Assembly (NCBI RefSeq): GCF_001941425.1
Contig: NZ_CP009244.1
Span: 744,001-808,000, forward strand
Direction of reading: 5' to 3'
Origin: Corynebacterium ammoniagenes DSM 20306
GTDB taxonomy: Bacteria; Actinomycetota; Actinomycetes; Mycobacteriales; Mycobacteriaceae
DNA: 64,000 bases
Made by a program: the position numbers and the translations under genes. The first letter of the stretch is position 1. Every line of letters starts with the position of its first letter. Of the stretch, positions 8,399 to 18,062 are shown one piece after another. The notes beneath the pieces are model-generated. The model had not been told where the DNA came from. It did no database searches and was given only the letters and a program-made list of their open reading frames with translations.

Positions 8399-9308
8399 GA
8401 TTGACCTCGGGAAGAACGTCGTGCGGGTGAGGGTAGGAGGCTTGTGCGCCATTAGCCAGCGTCGATGTAGCACCCACGCGCGCTGCGAATGTCGCTGCTT
8501 GGACCAAGTCATCGCCTTCCAAAAGGCGTGCGCACAAAGCGCCAGCGAAGGCATCGCCTGCGCCAGTGGTATCGACAGCCGTGACCTTTGGCGTTGGGAT
8601 ATCAATGAGCTTTTCTCCAGTTGCCACCAATGCGCCGCTGGCGCCGAGGGTGAGAACAACGGAGCTAAAGCCGGCATCGATAAGCAACTGCGCCAGAGCT
8701 TTCGGCTCCTCCGATGTCACTGGAATGCCAAGCTGGGTAAGAATCAACCCTGCTTCGTGCTCATTGGCAAGCAGTGGATCGGCCGCGAGCAATGCCTGCT
8801 CATCGACCCTGATTACCGGGGCCAGATTGGTAATGACCCGGCCCTGCGCAGCGTTGACCGCGGCGGCAAAACCGTCCGCGGGAATTTCGCCTTGCAGCAA
8901 CACGATGTCAGCATCGGCGATAGTCGCGCGGCGCTCCTCGACGAAAGAGCCATCGACGTGTGCATTCGCGCCGGGAATAACCACGATGGTGTTTTCGCCA
9001 TCATCGGAGACGGTGATAATGGCGAGTCCCGTGGTGTCATCGACTTCCGCGACATCGTCCAAATTCACGCCCGAGTCGCGCAGGTGCTTGAGCGCAGGCT
9101 CCACATAGGGATCATGTCCGACCGCGCCGACGAATTTCACGTCTGCTCCCAAATACGCCGCGGCAACAGCTTGGTTAGCGCCCTTGCCGCCGGCGGTGAT
9201 GCCGCCACCGGCACCCAGCAAGGTCTCACCCGGTTTGGGGTGGCGGGTTACACGCGAGGTGAGGTCGGCGTTGATGGATCCAACTACAGTTAAGTTTCCC
9301 ATGGTCAC
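8391..9308 (-). CDS. rbsK: Ribokinase
   Basis: This PfkB-family kinase phosphorylates D-ribose to ribose 5-phosphate, feeding the pentose phosphate pathway. It has 305 residues from GTG 9308 or 303 from ATG 9302; both are in frame and neither has a strong ribosome-binding site. Signature 1 is GGKGANQAVA at about residues 41-50 and signature 2 is DTTGAGDAFAGAL with the catalytic Asp, at about residue 250. The gene lies directly after rbsB (5-base gap) and overlaps rbsD. A broad ribokinase-like sugar kinase is the alternative, but the operon makes ribose by far the best call. Confidence 0.92.
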   Translation of the reverse strand: MTMGNLTVVGSINADLTSRVTRHPKPGETLLGAGGGITAGGKGANQAVAAAYLGADVKFVGAVGHDPYVEPALKHLRDSGVNLDDVAEVDDTTGLAIITVSDDGENTIVVIPGANAHVDGSFVEERRATIADADIVLLQGEIPADGFAAAVNAAQGRVITNLAPVIRVDEQALLAADPLLANEHEAGLILTQLGIPVTSEEPKALAQLLIDAGFSSVVLTLGASGALVATGEKLIDIPTPKVTAVDTTGAGDAFAGALCARLLEGDDLVQAATFAARVGATSTLANGAQASYPHPHDVLPEVNHA

Positions 9309-9313
9309 TGAAT

Positions 9314-10261
9314 TTACTTGAACTCAGCGACATTCTCGCCCGTGACGGTGACAACCTCCACGGGGACCTCTGCTTCAGCGGTGCCACCTTCCAAGAGGGT
9401 GGCGGCCTGCTCTACCGCGCGTGCACCCAGCTCATCGGGCTGCTGCGCGATGGTGCCTTCCAAGGTGCCTTCTTCGACAGCGGCGAGACCGTCTTCGGTG
9501 CCGTCAAAGCCGAAGACCTTGATTTCCTCGCCAGCGCGGGCGCCCAAGGCTTCGATAGCGCCGAGGGCCATCTCATCATTTTCTGCGAAAATGGCCTTGA
9601 TATTGGGGTTGGCCTGCAAGAGGTTGGTGGTGACGTTAAGCCCTTCGGTGCGGTCGAAGTTAGCAGTTTGCTTAGCGACGACGTTGATGTCTGGGTACTC
9701 GGCGATGCCTTCTTCAAAGCCTTGGCCGCGGTCACGGGAGGCGGAAGAACCAGCGATGCCCTGCAAGACGAGGATGTCGCCTTCTTCGCCGATGGACTCA
9801 GCCAGTGCTTGTGCTGCTTGCTTGCCGCCGGCGACGTTATCGGAAGCAACGAAACTTGCGACGTCGCCAGCGTTGGAGGAGCGGTCCACGGCGATGACTG
9901 GGATGTCCGCGTTGTTGAGGGATTCCACAGCGGAGCCAACGGCATCGGAATCAGTGGGGTTGACGATGACCACGTCAGCGCCGGAGGTTTCCGCATTGCG
10001 CAGCTGGTCCGCCTGGGTTGCTGCGTCATCGGAGGCATCCTGGACGTCTAGTTCAATGCCGAGTTCATCAGCCTTAGCCTGTGCGCCGTCGCGCAATTCG
10101 ACGAAGAATGGGTTGGTCTGCGTCGACAGCGCCAGGGTGACAGATCCGCCGCCTTCGCCATCGGAGCTTTCGCCGCGGTTACATGCGGCAGCGCCCAAGG
10201 AAAGGGCAGCGATGGAGGTGATAGCTAGTGCCTTGCGTGCGGTGGTGGAAAGAGAAAACAT
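9314..10261 (-). CDS. rbsB: Ribose ABC transporter substrate-binding lipoprotein
   Basis: This 315-residue extracytoplasmic sugar-binding protein of the periplasmic binding protein type-1 (RbsB) family starts with a lipoprotein signal peptide. A positively charged start and a hydrophobic stretch are followed by the lipobox LGAAAC at about residues 22-27, giving a membrane-anchored mature protein. The mature part begins with VTLALSTQTNPFF and contains the sugar-contact style motifs NPTDSDAVG, DRSSN and ENDEMALGA. It lies 69 bases downstream of rbsC; that gap contains only a probable ribosome-binding region (CAAAGGACTGCTCATG). Confidence 0.9.
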   Translation of the reverse strand: MFSLSTTARKALAITSIAALSLGAAACNRGESSDGEGGGSVTLALSTQTNPFFVELRDGAQAKADELGIELDVQDASDDAATQADQLRNAETSGADVVIVNPTDSDAVGSAVESLNNADIPVIAVDRSSNAGDVASFVASDNVAGGKQAAQALAESIGEEGDILVLQGIAGSSASRDRGQGFEEGIAEYPDINVVAKQTANFDRTEGLNVTTNLLQANPNIKAIFAENDEMALGAIEALGARAGEEIKVFGFDGTEDGLAAVEEGTLEGTIAQQPDELGARAVEQAATLLEGGTAEAEVPVEVVTVTGENVAEFK

Positions 10262-10330
10262 GAGCAGTCCTTTGAAGTGAAGTAGGTGAGTGGGAAAAGC
10301 ACAGGAGACAATATGAAGTTAGAAAGTTTC

Positions 10331-11320
10331 TTATTGCGCGGTTCTATTGCGGATGACATCGAAGCCAACGGCTAGGGCAATGACCAAACCAATGACAATT
10401 TGTTGCCAGAACGACGACACATTGAGCAGGTTCAATCCATTGCGGATTACAGCCAACAGCAGTGCACCAACCAACGTTCCGGTCGCACGGCCTTGACCGC
10501 CAGCTAGCGATGCACCACCGATGACCACAGCAGCAATCGCATCGAGCTCATAGCCCACGCCGGCCTGGGGCTGCGCGGAACTTAAACGCCCCGCCATGAC
10601 TAAGCCAGCCAGAGCGGCGAAAAGGCCAGAGAGTCCAAAGACAATGATTTGGATGCGCTTGACGGGCAGGCCCGAAAGACGTGCGGCTTCGAGGTTGCCG
10701 CCGATGGCGTACATGGACCGTCCCAGCACGGTGCGCTCCAAGATGAACCAGCAGATAAGACCTGCGATGACCATCATGACAATGGGAATTGGGATACCGG
10801 CAACGGTTGAGCCCAACCAGTTCACCGTCGGTGCGGTGCCGATGGGGGAGCCATCAGAGATGACCAAGGTGGCACCACGTGCAATGGACATCATGGCGAG
10901 TGTGGCAATGAAGGAGGGAATCTTGCCATAAGCAGTGGCGATGCCGCAGATGGCACCCGCCAACAGGCCCGTGAGCAGACCGGCGATCAACGTCAACCAG
11001 CCCGGCATGTTGACATCGGTAAAGAAGGACGCGGAGACCATCGCTCCCAGCGCAGCAACGGAGCCGACCGAAAGGTCAATGCCGGCGGTGATGATGACAA
11101 AAGTCATGCCAAAGGCCAAGATGGCCACGGTGGCGGCCTGGATGCCGATATTGAGGAAGTTATTGACGGTCAAAAAGTGTGGCGTGGCAATAAACAACGC
11201 GACGCACAAGATGATGAGCCCAACGAGAGCACCATTGTTCATCACCCAAGCAAGAAACTTATTCTGTTGCTTTTTGGGTTTGGGTGCCGCAGTGGGCGAA
11301 GAGTTGAGAGCGGTGGTCAC
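10331..11320 (-). CDS. rbsC: Ribose ABC transporter permease
   Basis: This 329-residue integral membrane protein of the RbsC/BPD_transp_2 type has about eight to ten hydrophobic segments. It carries the characteristic AGIDLSVGSVAALGAM loop, GKIPSFIATLAMMSIARG, and the C-terminal GGASLAGGQG...GTLVGALLLAVIRNGLN. It forms the pore for ribose as a homodimer with RbsA. Its start overlaps the end of rbsA by 4 bases, so translation is coupled. Confidence 0.92.
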   Translation of the reverse strand: MTTALNSSPTAAPKPKKQQNKFLAWVMNNGALVGLIILCVALFIATPHFLTVNNFLNIGIQAATVAILAFGMTFVIITAGIDLSVGSVAALGAMVSASFFTDVNMPGWLTLIAGLLTGLLAGAICGIATAYGKIPSFIATLAMMSIARGATLVISDGSPIGTAPTVNWLGSTVAGIPIPIVMMVIAGLICWFILERTVLGRSMYAIGGNLEAARLSGLPVKRIQIIVFGLSGLFAALAGLVMAGRLSSAQPQAGVGYELDAIAAVVIGGASLAGGQGRATGTLVGALLLAVIRNGLNLLNVSSFWQQIVIGLVIALAVGFDVIRNRTAQ

Positions 11321-12894
11321 TGGGAATCCTCCTTAAGAGTGGAAAAGGCTGCGTCATGGTCATGATCGTGGACTGATTCGGCGCTGGCGGCGGATGAAAG
11401 ATTGGATACGGCCAAAGCCATGATGTCGTCTTGGCTGGTGTCTTTGGGCAGTTCGCCGGCGATTTTCCCGCCGGACATAACCATGATGCGATCGGACATA
11501 CCTAAGACTTCCGGCAAATCGGAAGAGACCATGAGCACCGCACCACCGTTGGCGGTGATTTCATTGATGATGTTATAAATTTCCACCTTGGCGCCCACGT
11601 CCACGCCGCGGGTGGGTTCATCCAGCAACAAAACCTTGGAGTTAGCCAGCACCCAGCGGCCAAAGACGGCCTTTTGCTGGTTGCCGCCAGAAAGGTTACG
11701 GATGGGCTGATCGATATTGGCCATGCGAATGCGCAGCTTTTCAGCCACGTCTTGTGCCCGGCGCTTTTGCCCGGAGCGGTCAGCCAGTCCAGCCTTGGCG
11801 GTTGCGGCCAAGGTGGCATAGCCCAGGTTTTCATTAACCGTGCCATCGAGAACTAACGCTTGGCCCTTGCGGTCTTCGGGAATATGGCCAATGCCAGCGC
11901 GAATCGCGGACTGAACATCGCCAGCCTTGAGCTTTTTACCGGAGACATTGACTGTGCCCGAATCATATTTATCCGCCCCGGCAATCGCGCGCACCACTTC
12001 GGTACGCCCGGCGCCGACCAAGCCTGCCAGGCCAACAATTTCACCCGCGTGCACGGTGAAAGAGACATCGTCGAATTTGCCCTCCGAGGTTAATCCCGAT
12101 ACTTCCAGCAGGGGTGCTCCTGCTTCAGGAATAACCCCGCGTGGGTACTGGTCTTCAATCGCGCGGCCCACCATGTGCTGGACTAAGGTGTCCTCATCCG
12201 TGGAGGCAGGTACCTCAGCGACGAACTCACCATCGCGCAAAATAGAAATGGTATCGGCAATGCGCGCCAGTTCATCAAGGTGGTGGGAGATAAATACCAT
12301 CGCCACGCCCTTGGCTTTGAGCTCTTCGATGATGGCGAATAGGGCGTCAACTTCCTTGCCAGTCAAAGCTGCGGTGGGCTCATCCAAAATCAGGATGCGG
12401 GCATTCATCGACAGTGCTTTCGCAATCTCGATGAGCTGCTGCTTTGCAATACCCAGCTCACCTACGGGTTGTTTGAGCGGGACATCCAAACCAATGAGGT
12501 TGAGTGCTGCCTGCGCTTGCGCATTGAGGTGTTTGTAATTGACCAAACCAAAGCGCTTCGGGGTGCGGCCTAACATGATGTTTTCGGCGACCGAGAGCGT
12601 GGGCACCAAGTTGAGCTCTTGGTGGATGGTGGCAATGCCATGCGCTTCGGAGTCTTTAGTGGATGTGATGGTGACTTCGGAGCCATCGATAAGAATTTTT
12701 CCGGAATCGGGCTCATGCACGCCAGCAATCATTTTGATCAGCGTGGACTTGCCAGCACCATTTTCACCGAGCAAGGCTTGGACCTCGCCGCGGTGAACGG
12801 ACAAGGTGACGTCTTTAATGACGTTGACGGGGCCGAAGGATTTGGAGACATTCACTAGTTGAAGAACGGTGTTGTCGTCTTTGTTATCGGGCAT
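11317..12894 (-). CDS. rbsA: Ribose ABC transporter ATP-binding protein (double ATPase)
   Basis: This 525-residue protein has two ABC ATPase domains in tandem, as usual for sugar importers of the RbsA type. The first has Walker A GENGAGKST and Walker B ILILDEPTAAL. The second has a degenerate P-loop (GLVGAGRTE), signature LSGGNQQKA and VLLLDEPTRGVDVGAK. ATG 12894 stands 7 bases after a strong AAGGAGGT, while the in-frame GTG at 12903 lies within that site, so 12894 is the start. The C-terminal tail is histidine/aspartate-rich (SVHDHDHD). It is the first transport gene of the operon, 24 bases after rbsR. Confidence 0.93.
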   Translation of the reverse strand: MPDNKDDNTVLQLVNVSKSFGPVNVIKDVTLSVHRGEVQALLGENGAGKSTLIKMIAGVHEPDSGKILIDGSEVTITSTKDSEAHGIATIHQELNLVPTLSVAENIMLGRTPKRFGLVNYKHLNAQAQAALNLIGLDVPLKQPVGELGIAKQQLIEIAKALSMNARILILDEPTAALTGKEVDALFAIIEELKAKGVAMVFISHHLDELARIADTISILRDGEFVAEVPASTDEDTLVQHMVGRAIEDQYPRGVIPEAGAPLLEVSGLTSEGKFDDVSFTVHAGEIVGLAGLVGAGRTEVVRAIAGADKYDSGTVNVSGKKLKAGDVQSAIRAGIGHIPEDRKGQALVLDGTVNENLGYATLAATAKAGLADRSGQKRRAQDVAEKLRIRMANIDQPIRNLSGGNQQKAVFGRWVLANSKVLLLDEPTRGVDVGAKVEIYNIINEITANGGAVLMVSSDLPEVLGMSDRIMVMSGGKIAGELPKDTSQDDIMALAVSNLSSAASAESVHDHDHDAAFSTLKEDSQ

Positions 12895-12918
12895 TGTGTG
12901 CACCTCCTTGCAGAAGTT

Positions 12919-13911
12919 TTAGGGAGAAAAGTCGATGGATTCGCGAGGAATAAAGCGGGTTTCAACCACCGCGGATTGCGGGGGAGATTTGCCGCCGAAC
13001 GATGCCACCAGGTTGCGTAGTGCAATCCTGCCCATCTCTTCCACGCTTTGGTCAATGATGGAGACCGGCGCGGGTTGGATGCGCATGAAGACAAAGTCAT
13101 CAAAGCCGACAAGAGCAATTTGCTTACCGATGTCTACGTGTTCCCGGTACAGCGCCTCCAAGGCACCAAAGGTCATCATTGAATCGCCTGCGATAATTGC
13201 CGTGGGCTTTTGCGCAAGGAGTTTCTGGGTTCCCAAAAAGCCTTCCTCATGGAGGTAGCCGCCGTGGTGGATGATGTATTCCAAGCCCAACTCTTCGGAA
13301 AACGAGCGGAATTCTTTCAACCGCTCCAGACCCGTGGAGGTGGTTTGCGGACCTGCGAGATAACCCACTTTGCGGTGACCGCGTTCGGCTAAGGCCTGCA
13401 GCGCTGCTTTCAGACCCGGTGCTGAATTTGAGACTACTGCGGGAATGTTGCTGCCTTCGATATAGCGGTCAACAAAGAGCAGGGGAGTAGAGCGGGCAAC
13501 GTGTTCGAGCATCTCCGCGGAATCGGAGTGCGGCACTGCGAGAATGCCATCGACTTGGCGGGCGCGCAGGGCCTCAATGGCTTCTTCCATCTTCGGAGTG
13601 TTTTCACCGCTGCTGGTAATGATGGTGGCATAGCCTGCCTGATTCGCTTCATCTTCAATGGCAGCGGCCATGGCGGCAAAAAATGGGTTAATAAGGCTGG
13701 GAATAACCACGCCTATCGCATCAGTGCGGGAGCTTTTCAACGCGCGTGCCTGCGCATTAGGCCGGTAGTCCAGTTCCTTGGCGAGGGATTGGATTGATTC
13801 CCGAGTCTTTTTCGCAATTGCCGGATTATTAGCCAGCGCGCGGGATACGGTGGAGACAGAAACACCACATGCTTGGGCGATATCCCGCAGCGTGGTCGGA
13901 GCAGTCACCAT
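12919..13911 (-). CDS. rbsR: LacI-family ribose operon repressor
   Basis: This 330-residue repressor has an N-terminal LacI helix-turn-helix (TLRDIAQACGVSVSTVSRALANN, first about 30 residues, split here by reading only its ends), a hinge with YRPNAQARAL, and a periplasmic-binding-protein-like effector domain. It heads the rbs operon and should sense ribose or a ribose phosphate and repress rbsRACBKD. The ribosome-binding site AAAGGAG is well placed 7 bases before ATG 13911. A perfect 16-bp palindrome 44 bases upstream of the start is the obvious operator, which implies autoregulation. Confidence 0.9.
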   Translation of the reverse strand: MVTAPTTLRDIAQACGVSVSTVSRALANNPAIAKKTRESIQSLAKELDYRPNAQARALKSSRTDAIGVVIPSLINPFFAAMAAAIEDEANQAGYATIITSSGENTPKMEEAIEALRARQVDGILAVPHSDSAEMLEHVARSTPLLFVDRYIEGSNIPAVVSNSAPGLKAALQALAERGHRKVGYLAGPQTTSTGLERLKEFRSFSEELGLEYIIHHGGYLHEEGFLGTQKLLAQKPTAIIAGDSMMTFGALEALYREHVDIGKQIALVGFDDFVFMRIQPAPVSIIDQSVEEMGRIALRNLVASFGGKSPPQSAVVETRFIPRESIDFSP

Positions 13912-13954
13912 ATCATGCTCCTTTGCGTGAGTGTGAGGTAACCGGATCTACGCT

Positions 13955-13970
13955 ATGCAAACGTTTGCAT
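13955..13970. promoter_or_regulatory. RbsR (LacI-type) operator
   Basis: The perfect 16-bp palindrome ATGCAAACGTTTGCAT has the central CG and AAAC/GTTT arms typical of LacI/GalR-family operators. It lies 44 bases upstream of the rbsR start, where it would overlap or follow the operon promoter. No clear -10/-35 pair could be assigned around it. Confidence 0.8.
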
Positions 13971-14185
13971 TGTGTATGAATCTAAACCTAGCCAGTGCAC
14001 TTTTGGAGTGTCAAGTGTTGCGGCTCACCAATTTATGAAGCTGCCACCCCCAGTATCTCACATTGCGCCACGTTAACCAGTGGTTTTGAAAGGCAGGGAG
14101 GGGGTAGGTTTTATTAACTCCACGTTAACTTTTTCAGTGGGGCTCGGGGACCACAATCTGGCCACGGTGTGCTTATGATGAGCCC

Positions 14186-15370
14186 GTGACTAATCGTTTC
14201 AGCGCCACGGCTTTCTTAGGCCTTCTGTCTGTCCTGGCACTGGCTGTGCTTGGTGTGCGGGACACATCTGGGTTGTTGGATCTGGGCGCACGCCTGCTCC
14301 CGATTTTCATTTTCGTCATTGCCATTTCAGTCGTGGTCAATGTGTCTTCGCAAGTAGGACTATTTGAAGAAGCCGTCGCGCGGTTAGAAAAGCTTGCTCC
14401 CCAGCACCGCGTAGCCCGGCCGGTCATCTTATGGATCCTGTTGGTCGTTGTGGCAGTGGTGGTCACCGTCTTCTTATCGCTGGATACCACCGCAGTCATG
14501 ATTACGGCGTTGGCCATCCCGCTTGCCCGGCGCAATAAGATTCCCGTAGTCGGTGTGGCTTTCGCCGTCGTGTGGATTGCCAATGTGGCATCACTACCGC
14601 TGCCGGTGTCGAATCTGACCAACCTTTTGGCACTGAGTTCCAATGCGTTTAGCGGAACTTTTGATTACCTCAGTCATTCCTGGAAGCCCGCGCTGTGCGC
14701 CATTGTCCTTGTCATCGCTGCGGCTGCGATACTCACGCTTTATCACGCGCAAGCAAGCACATACCGCGATGACCACGCCAGCACCGCCACCAGTGCGAAT
14801 TATCAGCACCGGCGTTTGCTCATTATCTGCGCAGTCGTCGTCGGCGTTTTAATGCCCGTGCTTGCTTCCCCCATTCCGTATTGGCTTAGCAGCACCATCG
14901 CTGCCATCATCGTTCTGCTCGCCTGCATATCCCGTAACCGGGAGCTAGTGACTGTTGATTTGGTTCCCTGGAATTCCTTGCTCCTGGTCACCGTGATTTC
15001 TGCCATTGCAGCGGTGGTTCACTCCACCGGTGTTGCAACCTGGCTAGGCACGCTCACCCCGGATAACCCGAGTAGTTTCGCGGAGCTGGTCTCGATTGCC
15101 GGAGCTGGCGGTATCACGGCGAATCTGATGAATAACATTCCGGCCTTTTTATTTTTAGAACCGATGGTCAGCACTCCCGCAAGCTATATCGCGCTGCTCA
15201 TCGGTGTCAACGCCGCACCGATTATTACGCCGTGGGCAAGCTTGGCCACGCTGTTGTGGCACGACCAGCTTCGCCGCGCCGATGTCACCATCAGCTGGAA
15301 GTCTTTCATCCTATTAGGACTCATCCTCGCACCAGTCGTGGTGCTATTACCAACCGCGATGCTGGGGTAG
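14186..15370 (+). CDS. SLC13/ArsB-superfamily permease
   Basis: This hydrophobic protein of 394 residues has about ten to eleven predicted membrane segments and resembles the ArsB/NhaD/SLC13 ion-transporter superfamily. It carries LSLDTTAVMITALAIPLARR and NVASLPLPVSNLTNLLALSS in the first half and a second similar pair, MNNIPAFLFLEPM, in the second half. These pseudo-repeated helix-hairpin motifs (DTT..., SNLTN, NNIPA) are where the ion or anion is bound. Substrate cannot be told: arsenite, dicarboxylate, sulfate and Na+/H+ exchange are all possible. The start is GTG 14186, because the nearby ATGs at 14175 and 14178 run into a stop. It is monocistronic and ends 11 bases from the convergent ABC genes. 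Confidence 0.65.
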   Translation: MTNRFSATAFLGLLSVLALAVLGVRDTSGLLDLGARLLPIFIFVIAISVVVNVSSQVGLFEEAVARLEKLAPQHRVARPVILWILLVVVAVVVTVFLSLDTTAVMITALAIPLARRNKIPVVGVAFAVVWIANVASLPLPVSNLTNLLALSSNAFSGTFDYLSHSWKPALCAIVLVIAAAAILTLYHAQASTYRDDHASTATSANYQHRRLLIICAVVVGVLMPVLASPIPYWLSSTIAAIIVLLACISRNRELVTVDLVPWNSLLLVTVISAIAAVVHSTGVATWLGTLTPDNPSSFAELVSIAGAGGITANLMNNIPAFLFLEPMVSTPASYIALLIGVNAAPIITPWASLATLLWHDQLRRADVTISWKSFILLGLILAPVVVLLPTAMLG

Positions 15371-15381
15371 AAGACATGCAA

Positions 15382-16434
15382 TTAGGCAGGGTAACTGAGC
15401 AATCGGTGAGGTTTGATTCCGACGCTGTCCCCAATAGCTGGCCGCCGAGTGCTAGTAGTGCGGAAGGTGAAATCACCATTGGTGGCGGTGATGCTGAAAT
15501 GGTCACGTTCAAAAAGCACTGATTCGAGCGTGGCCGCAATCGCGCCGGGAGTATCGGCTGCTACCAACTGGGCATCGAAAGGCAATAAAGCAAGCTTTAC
15601 TTCCGTAGAACTAGGAGAAGGCGTAGCAGAGGAGAAATCCTCAATCATGTCTGATTCCCACGTCATACCCAGCGCCTGAGAGTGCGCGCCATCGGCGCTA
15701 AGTTCCGCGGGAATAATCGTGGCATCAGAAATGAATGCCGCGACATGCGCAGACTGCGGGCGCACCAAAAGGTCTTCTGGCGTCGCAATCTGCTCAATCC
15801 GGCCTTCTTGTAAGACCACGATGCGATCGGCAATCGCCAAGGCTTCGCTGCGATCGTGGGTAACGTGCACCGTCGTCAGTCCGACGCGCTTGGTCAAAGC
15901 TACGAGCTCGCGGCGCAAAATATCGCGCAAGGGTTCATCGAGCGCGGATAATGCTTCATCGAGAAGCAGCACGGTGGGGTCTGCGATAATTGCACGCGCT
16001 AAAGCCACGCGTTGGCGCTGGCCGCCGGATAAGCTGCTCGGCCGGCGCTGATCAAAACCATCCAGGCCCACCAAGGCTAAGGTGCGCTGGACTTTTTCCT
16101 TCCGGGACTGGGAAGAATCCTTGGTAAATTTCAACGGGTAGCCCACATTATCGGCCACGCTCATATGCGGCCAGACAGCATGTTGTTGAAAAACCATGCC
16201 CATGCCACGATTTTCCGGAGCAACTCCGGTTAGATCTTTGCCACCGACATGCACGGTGCCAGCGCTGGGATGCACGAAGCCGGCGATAGTGCGCAAGAGC
16301 GTGGTCTTACCGGAACCAGACGGGCCGACCAGCGCGACAAATTCATGGGGTGTGATATCGAGGCTGATGTCTTGTAGACCCTTGGTGCCATCCGGAAATG
16401 TCACGTCAAGCTCGCGTAAAGATATGGCAGACAT
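15382..16434 (-). CDS. ABC importer ATP-binding protein (Fe3+/2-aminoethylphosphonate type)
   Basis: This 350-residue ATPase is of the FbpC/PotA-like class. Walker A GPSGSGKTT is at 37-45, then Q-loop VFQQHAVWPHM, signature LSGGQRQRVALARA, Walker B VLLLDEALSALD and switch histidine VTHDRSEA. The C-terminal 110 residues form a TOBE-like regulatory domain. It follows the permease gene by 3 bases and is the last gene of a binding protein-permease-ATPase operon. Family members import ferric iron, thiamine, polyamines or 2-aminoethylphosphonate; the binding protein does not settle which. Confidence 0.8.
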   Translation of the reverse strand: MSAISLRELDVTFPDGTKGLQDISLDITPHEFVALVGPSGSGKTTLLRTIAGFVHPSAGTVHVGGKDLTGVAPENRGMGMVFQQHAVWPHMSVADNVGYPLKFTKDSSQSRKEKVQRTLALVGLDGFDQRRPSSLSGGQRQRVALARAIIADPTVLLLDEALSALDEPLRDILRRELVALTKRVGLTTVHVTHDRSEALAIADRIVVLQEGRIEQIATPEDLLVRPQSAHVAAFISDATIIPAELSADGAHSQALGMTWESDMIEDFSSATPSPSSTEVKLALLPFDAQLVAADTPGAIAATLESVLFERDHFSITATNGDFTFRTTSTRRPAIGDSVGIKPHRLLSYPA

Positions 16435-16437
16435 GGG

Positions 16438-18045
16438 TTATGACCTTACTTTCGGTGACTTCAAGGTAATAGACAGCGCGATGATGCCCACCAACATGAA
16501 CATCAACGACAGTGCAGAAGCTTGGTTGTAGTTGCCGGCTTGTTGCAGGTTAAATACCTGCACACCCAAGGTTGTGGTACCTGGTGCAATGAGCAAAATC
16601 GATACGGTGAGCTCTCGAATAGCAGTAACCAACACTAATACTGCGCCAGATATGGCAGCGGGGATGGTCATAAAACCGGTGGTGCTAAATAGCGCGCGGA
16701 CTGGGCCTGCACCCGAAATCCTTGCGGCTTCTTCCACCGCAATCGGCGTATTTTGCAGCGGCGCTCGCACCGCCTGCAGCACGAGTGCCGTAAACGCACA
16801 AATATATGCTCCAAGAATGACCCATATGGTGTTGTAAATGCCTGTGTAGCGGCCAAAAATCAGCCACGCAACACCGATGATAAGACCCGGAAGCGCGGTG
16901 GGAAGCAGGACTAATAGCGTTAACGCGGTATTGCCGAAAAGCTTCGTTCTAGTCACCAGAATTCCTACGAGCCAGCCCAAGATGCCGCAAACTATCGCCG
17001 CGCCAAGAGCCAGAATCAGAGAATTTTGAAAGCCATCGACAACGCGCGGGTTGCCCAGGGCGCTGGCAAAGTTCTGAAGTGAAATAGTCTTCATAGTAAA
17101 CGGCACACCAGGCGCGGGAAGCAGTGCGAGGTAGCCCAAGCCGATGATGGGGGCGACGGTGATGAGTACCGCCCCCACCCACGCGATAATGCTTACCGGT
17201 GTGCGTGCGGTACCCAACTCCATGCGCGCGGTAGCGCCAGTATCCTGCAATGAGGATGCCGAAAAACGGGCCACCAGATGGTCGGCGAACACGGCGGCGA
17301 TGCCAAGAAATAGCAGCACCACACCGATGGTGGAGACAACCTGGAGCGGGTTGTCGACGGTACCGGAGTCCATGAAGCGATAAACCATCGTCGCCAGAGT
17401 TTCAAAGCGGGCTGGCGAGCCCAGCAGAGCCGGGATACCGAAATCCGATAAATTTGCCACCGCCGTCAACGTGAACGCTGAAAGCAACGCGGGCCGAAGA
17501 AGCGGCAGGGTAATCGTGCGCAGCGCCGTAAAGCTCGATGCCCCAGAAATTCGTGCGGCCTGTTCGAGATCGCTCGGAAGCGACCGTAAGCCATTGGAAA
17601 CGATGATGTAGACCATGGGATAGGAGTGCACAATCAGCAATAGCGTGACGCCATCGGCACCATAGATATTCCATATCTCCTGGCCAAACCAACGGTTTAC
17701 TCCCTGAGATGGGCCAAAGAGCTGCATCCACGCGATGGCGCCAATAAATGGCGGCACAAGCAGCGGTGACAGCAGCAGCAAGCGCAGCCATCTCGCACCG
17801 TGGGTATCGAGCCGGTCAATGGCAAGCGCCACCAAGGTTCCAATGATCACCGCACCCAGTGCTGATAGCACGGTGGTATACAGCGAGTTCCACGCTGCAG
17901 TCCCCAGTCCTTGTTCAAGCAGGATGGGAATTTGATTCCCGCCCAGTGCTAGGCTGACCACCAGGGATAAGGGGATGAGGAAAAGCCCTACGATGATGAG
18001 CCAGACGCCGAGGCGGAAAATAGAAAGAGAGGAGAGTAATCGCAT
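16438..18045 (-). CDS. ABC importer permease with two fused membrane domains (FbpB-like)
   Basis: This 535-residue membrane protein has two binding-protein-dependent permease domains (about residues 50-260 and 330-530), each with an EAA loop: EQAARISGASSFTALRTI and EEAARISGAGPVRALFST. This double-permease form is typical of ferric-ion and 2-aminoethylphosphonate importers. The region before ATG 18045 is pyrimidine-rich with no recognisable ribosome-binding site. Only 17 bases separate it from the binding-protein stop, so it may depend on translation of the upstream gene. Confidence 0.82.
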   Translation of the reverse strand: MRLLSSLSIFRLGVWLIIVGLFLIPLSLVVSLALGGNQIPILLEQGLGTAAWNSLYTTVLSALGAVIIGTLVALAIDRLDTHGARWLRLLLLSPLLVPPFIGAIAWMQLFGPSQGVNRWFGQEIWNIYGADGVTLLLIVHSYPMVYIIVSNGLRSLPSDLEQAARISGASSFTALRTITLPLLRPALLSAFTLTAVANLSDFGIPALLGSPARFETLATMVYRFMDSGTVDNPLQVVSTIGVVLLFLGIAAVFADHLVARFSASSLQDTGATARMELGTARTPVSIIAWVGAVLITVAPIIGLGYLALLPAPGVPFTMKTISLQNFASALGNPRVVDGFQNSLILALGAAIVCGILGWLVGILVTRTKLFGNTALTLLVLLPTALPGLIIGVAWLIFGRYTGIYNTIWVILGAYICAFTALVLQAVRAPLQNTPIAVEEAARISGAGPVRALFSTTGFMTIPAAISGAVLVLVTAIRELTVSILLIAPGTTTLGVQVFNLQQAGNYNQASALSLMFMLVGIIALSITLKSPKVRS

Positions 18046-18062
18046 AAAAGGGAAGGAAAGAT

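Noticed and set aside
8379-9293. 304-residue open frame on + opposite ribokinase
   Set aside because: It is antisense to rbsK, whose PfkB motifs are complete. The antisense translation has no recognisable motif and is a composition artefact.
9318-10280. 320-residue open frame on + opposite rbsB
   Set aside because: It is Ser/Ala/Pro-rich antisense of a lipoprotein gene with a clear signal peptide and family motifs.
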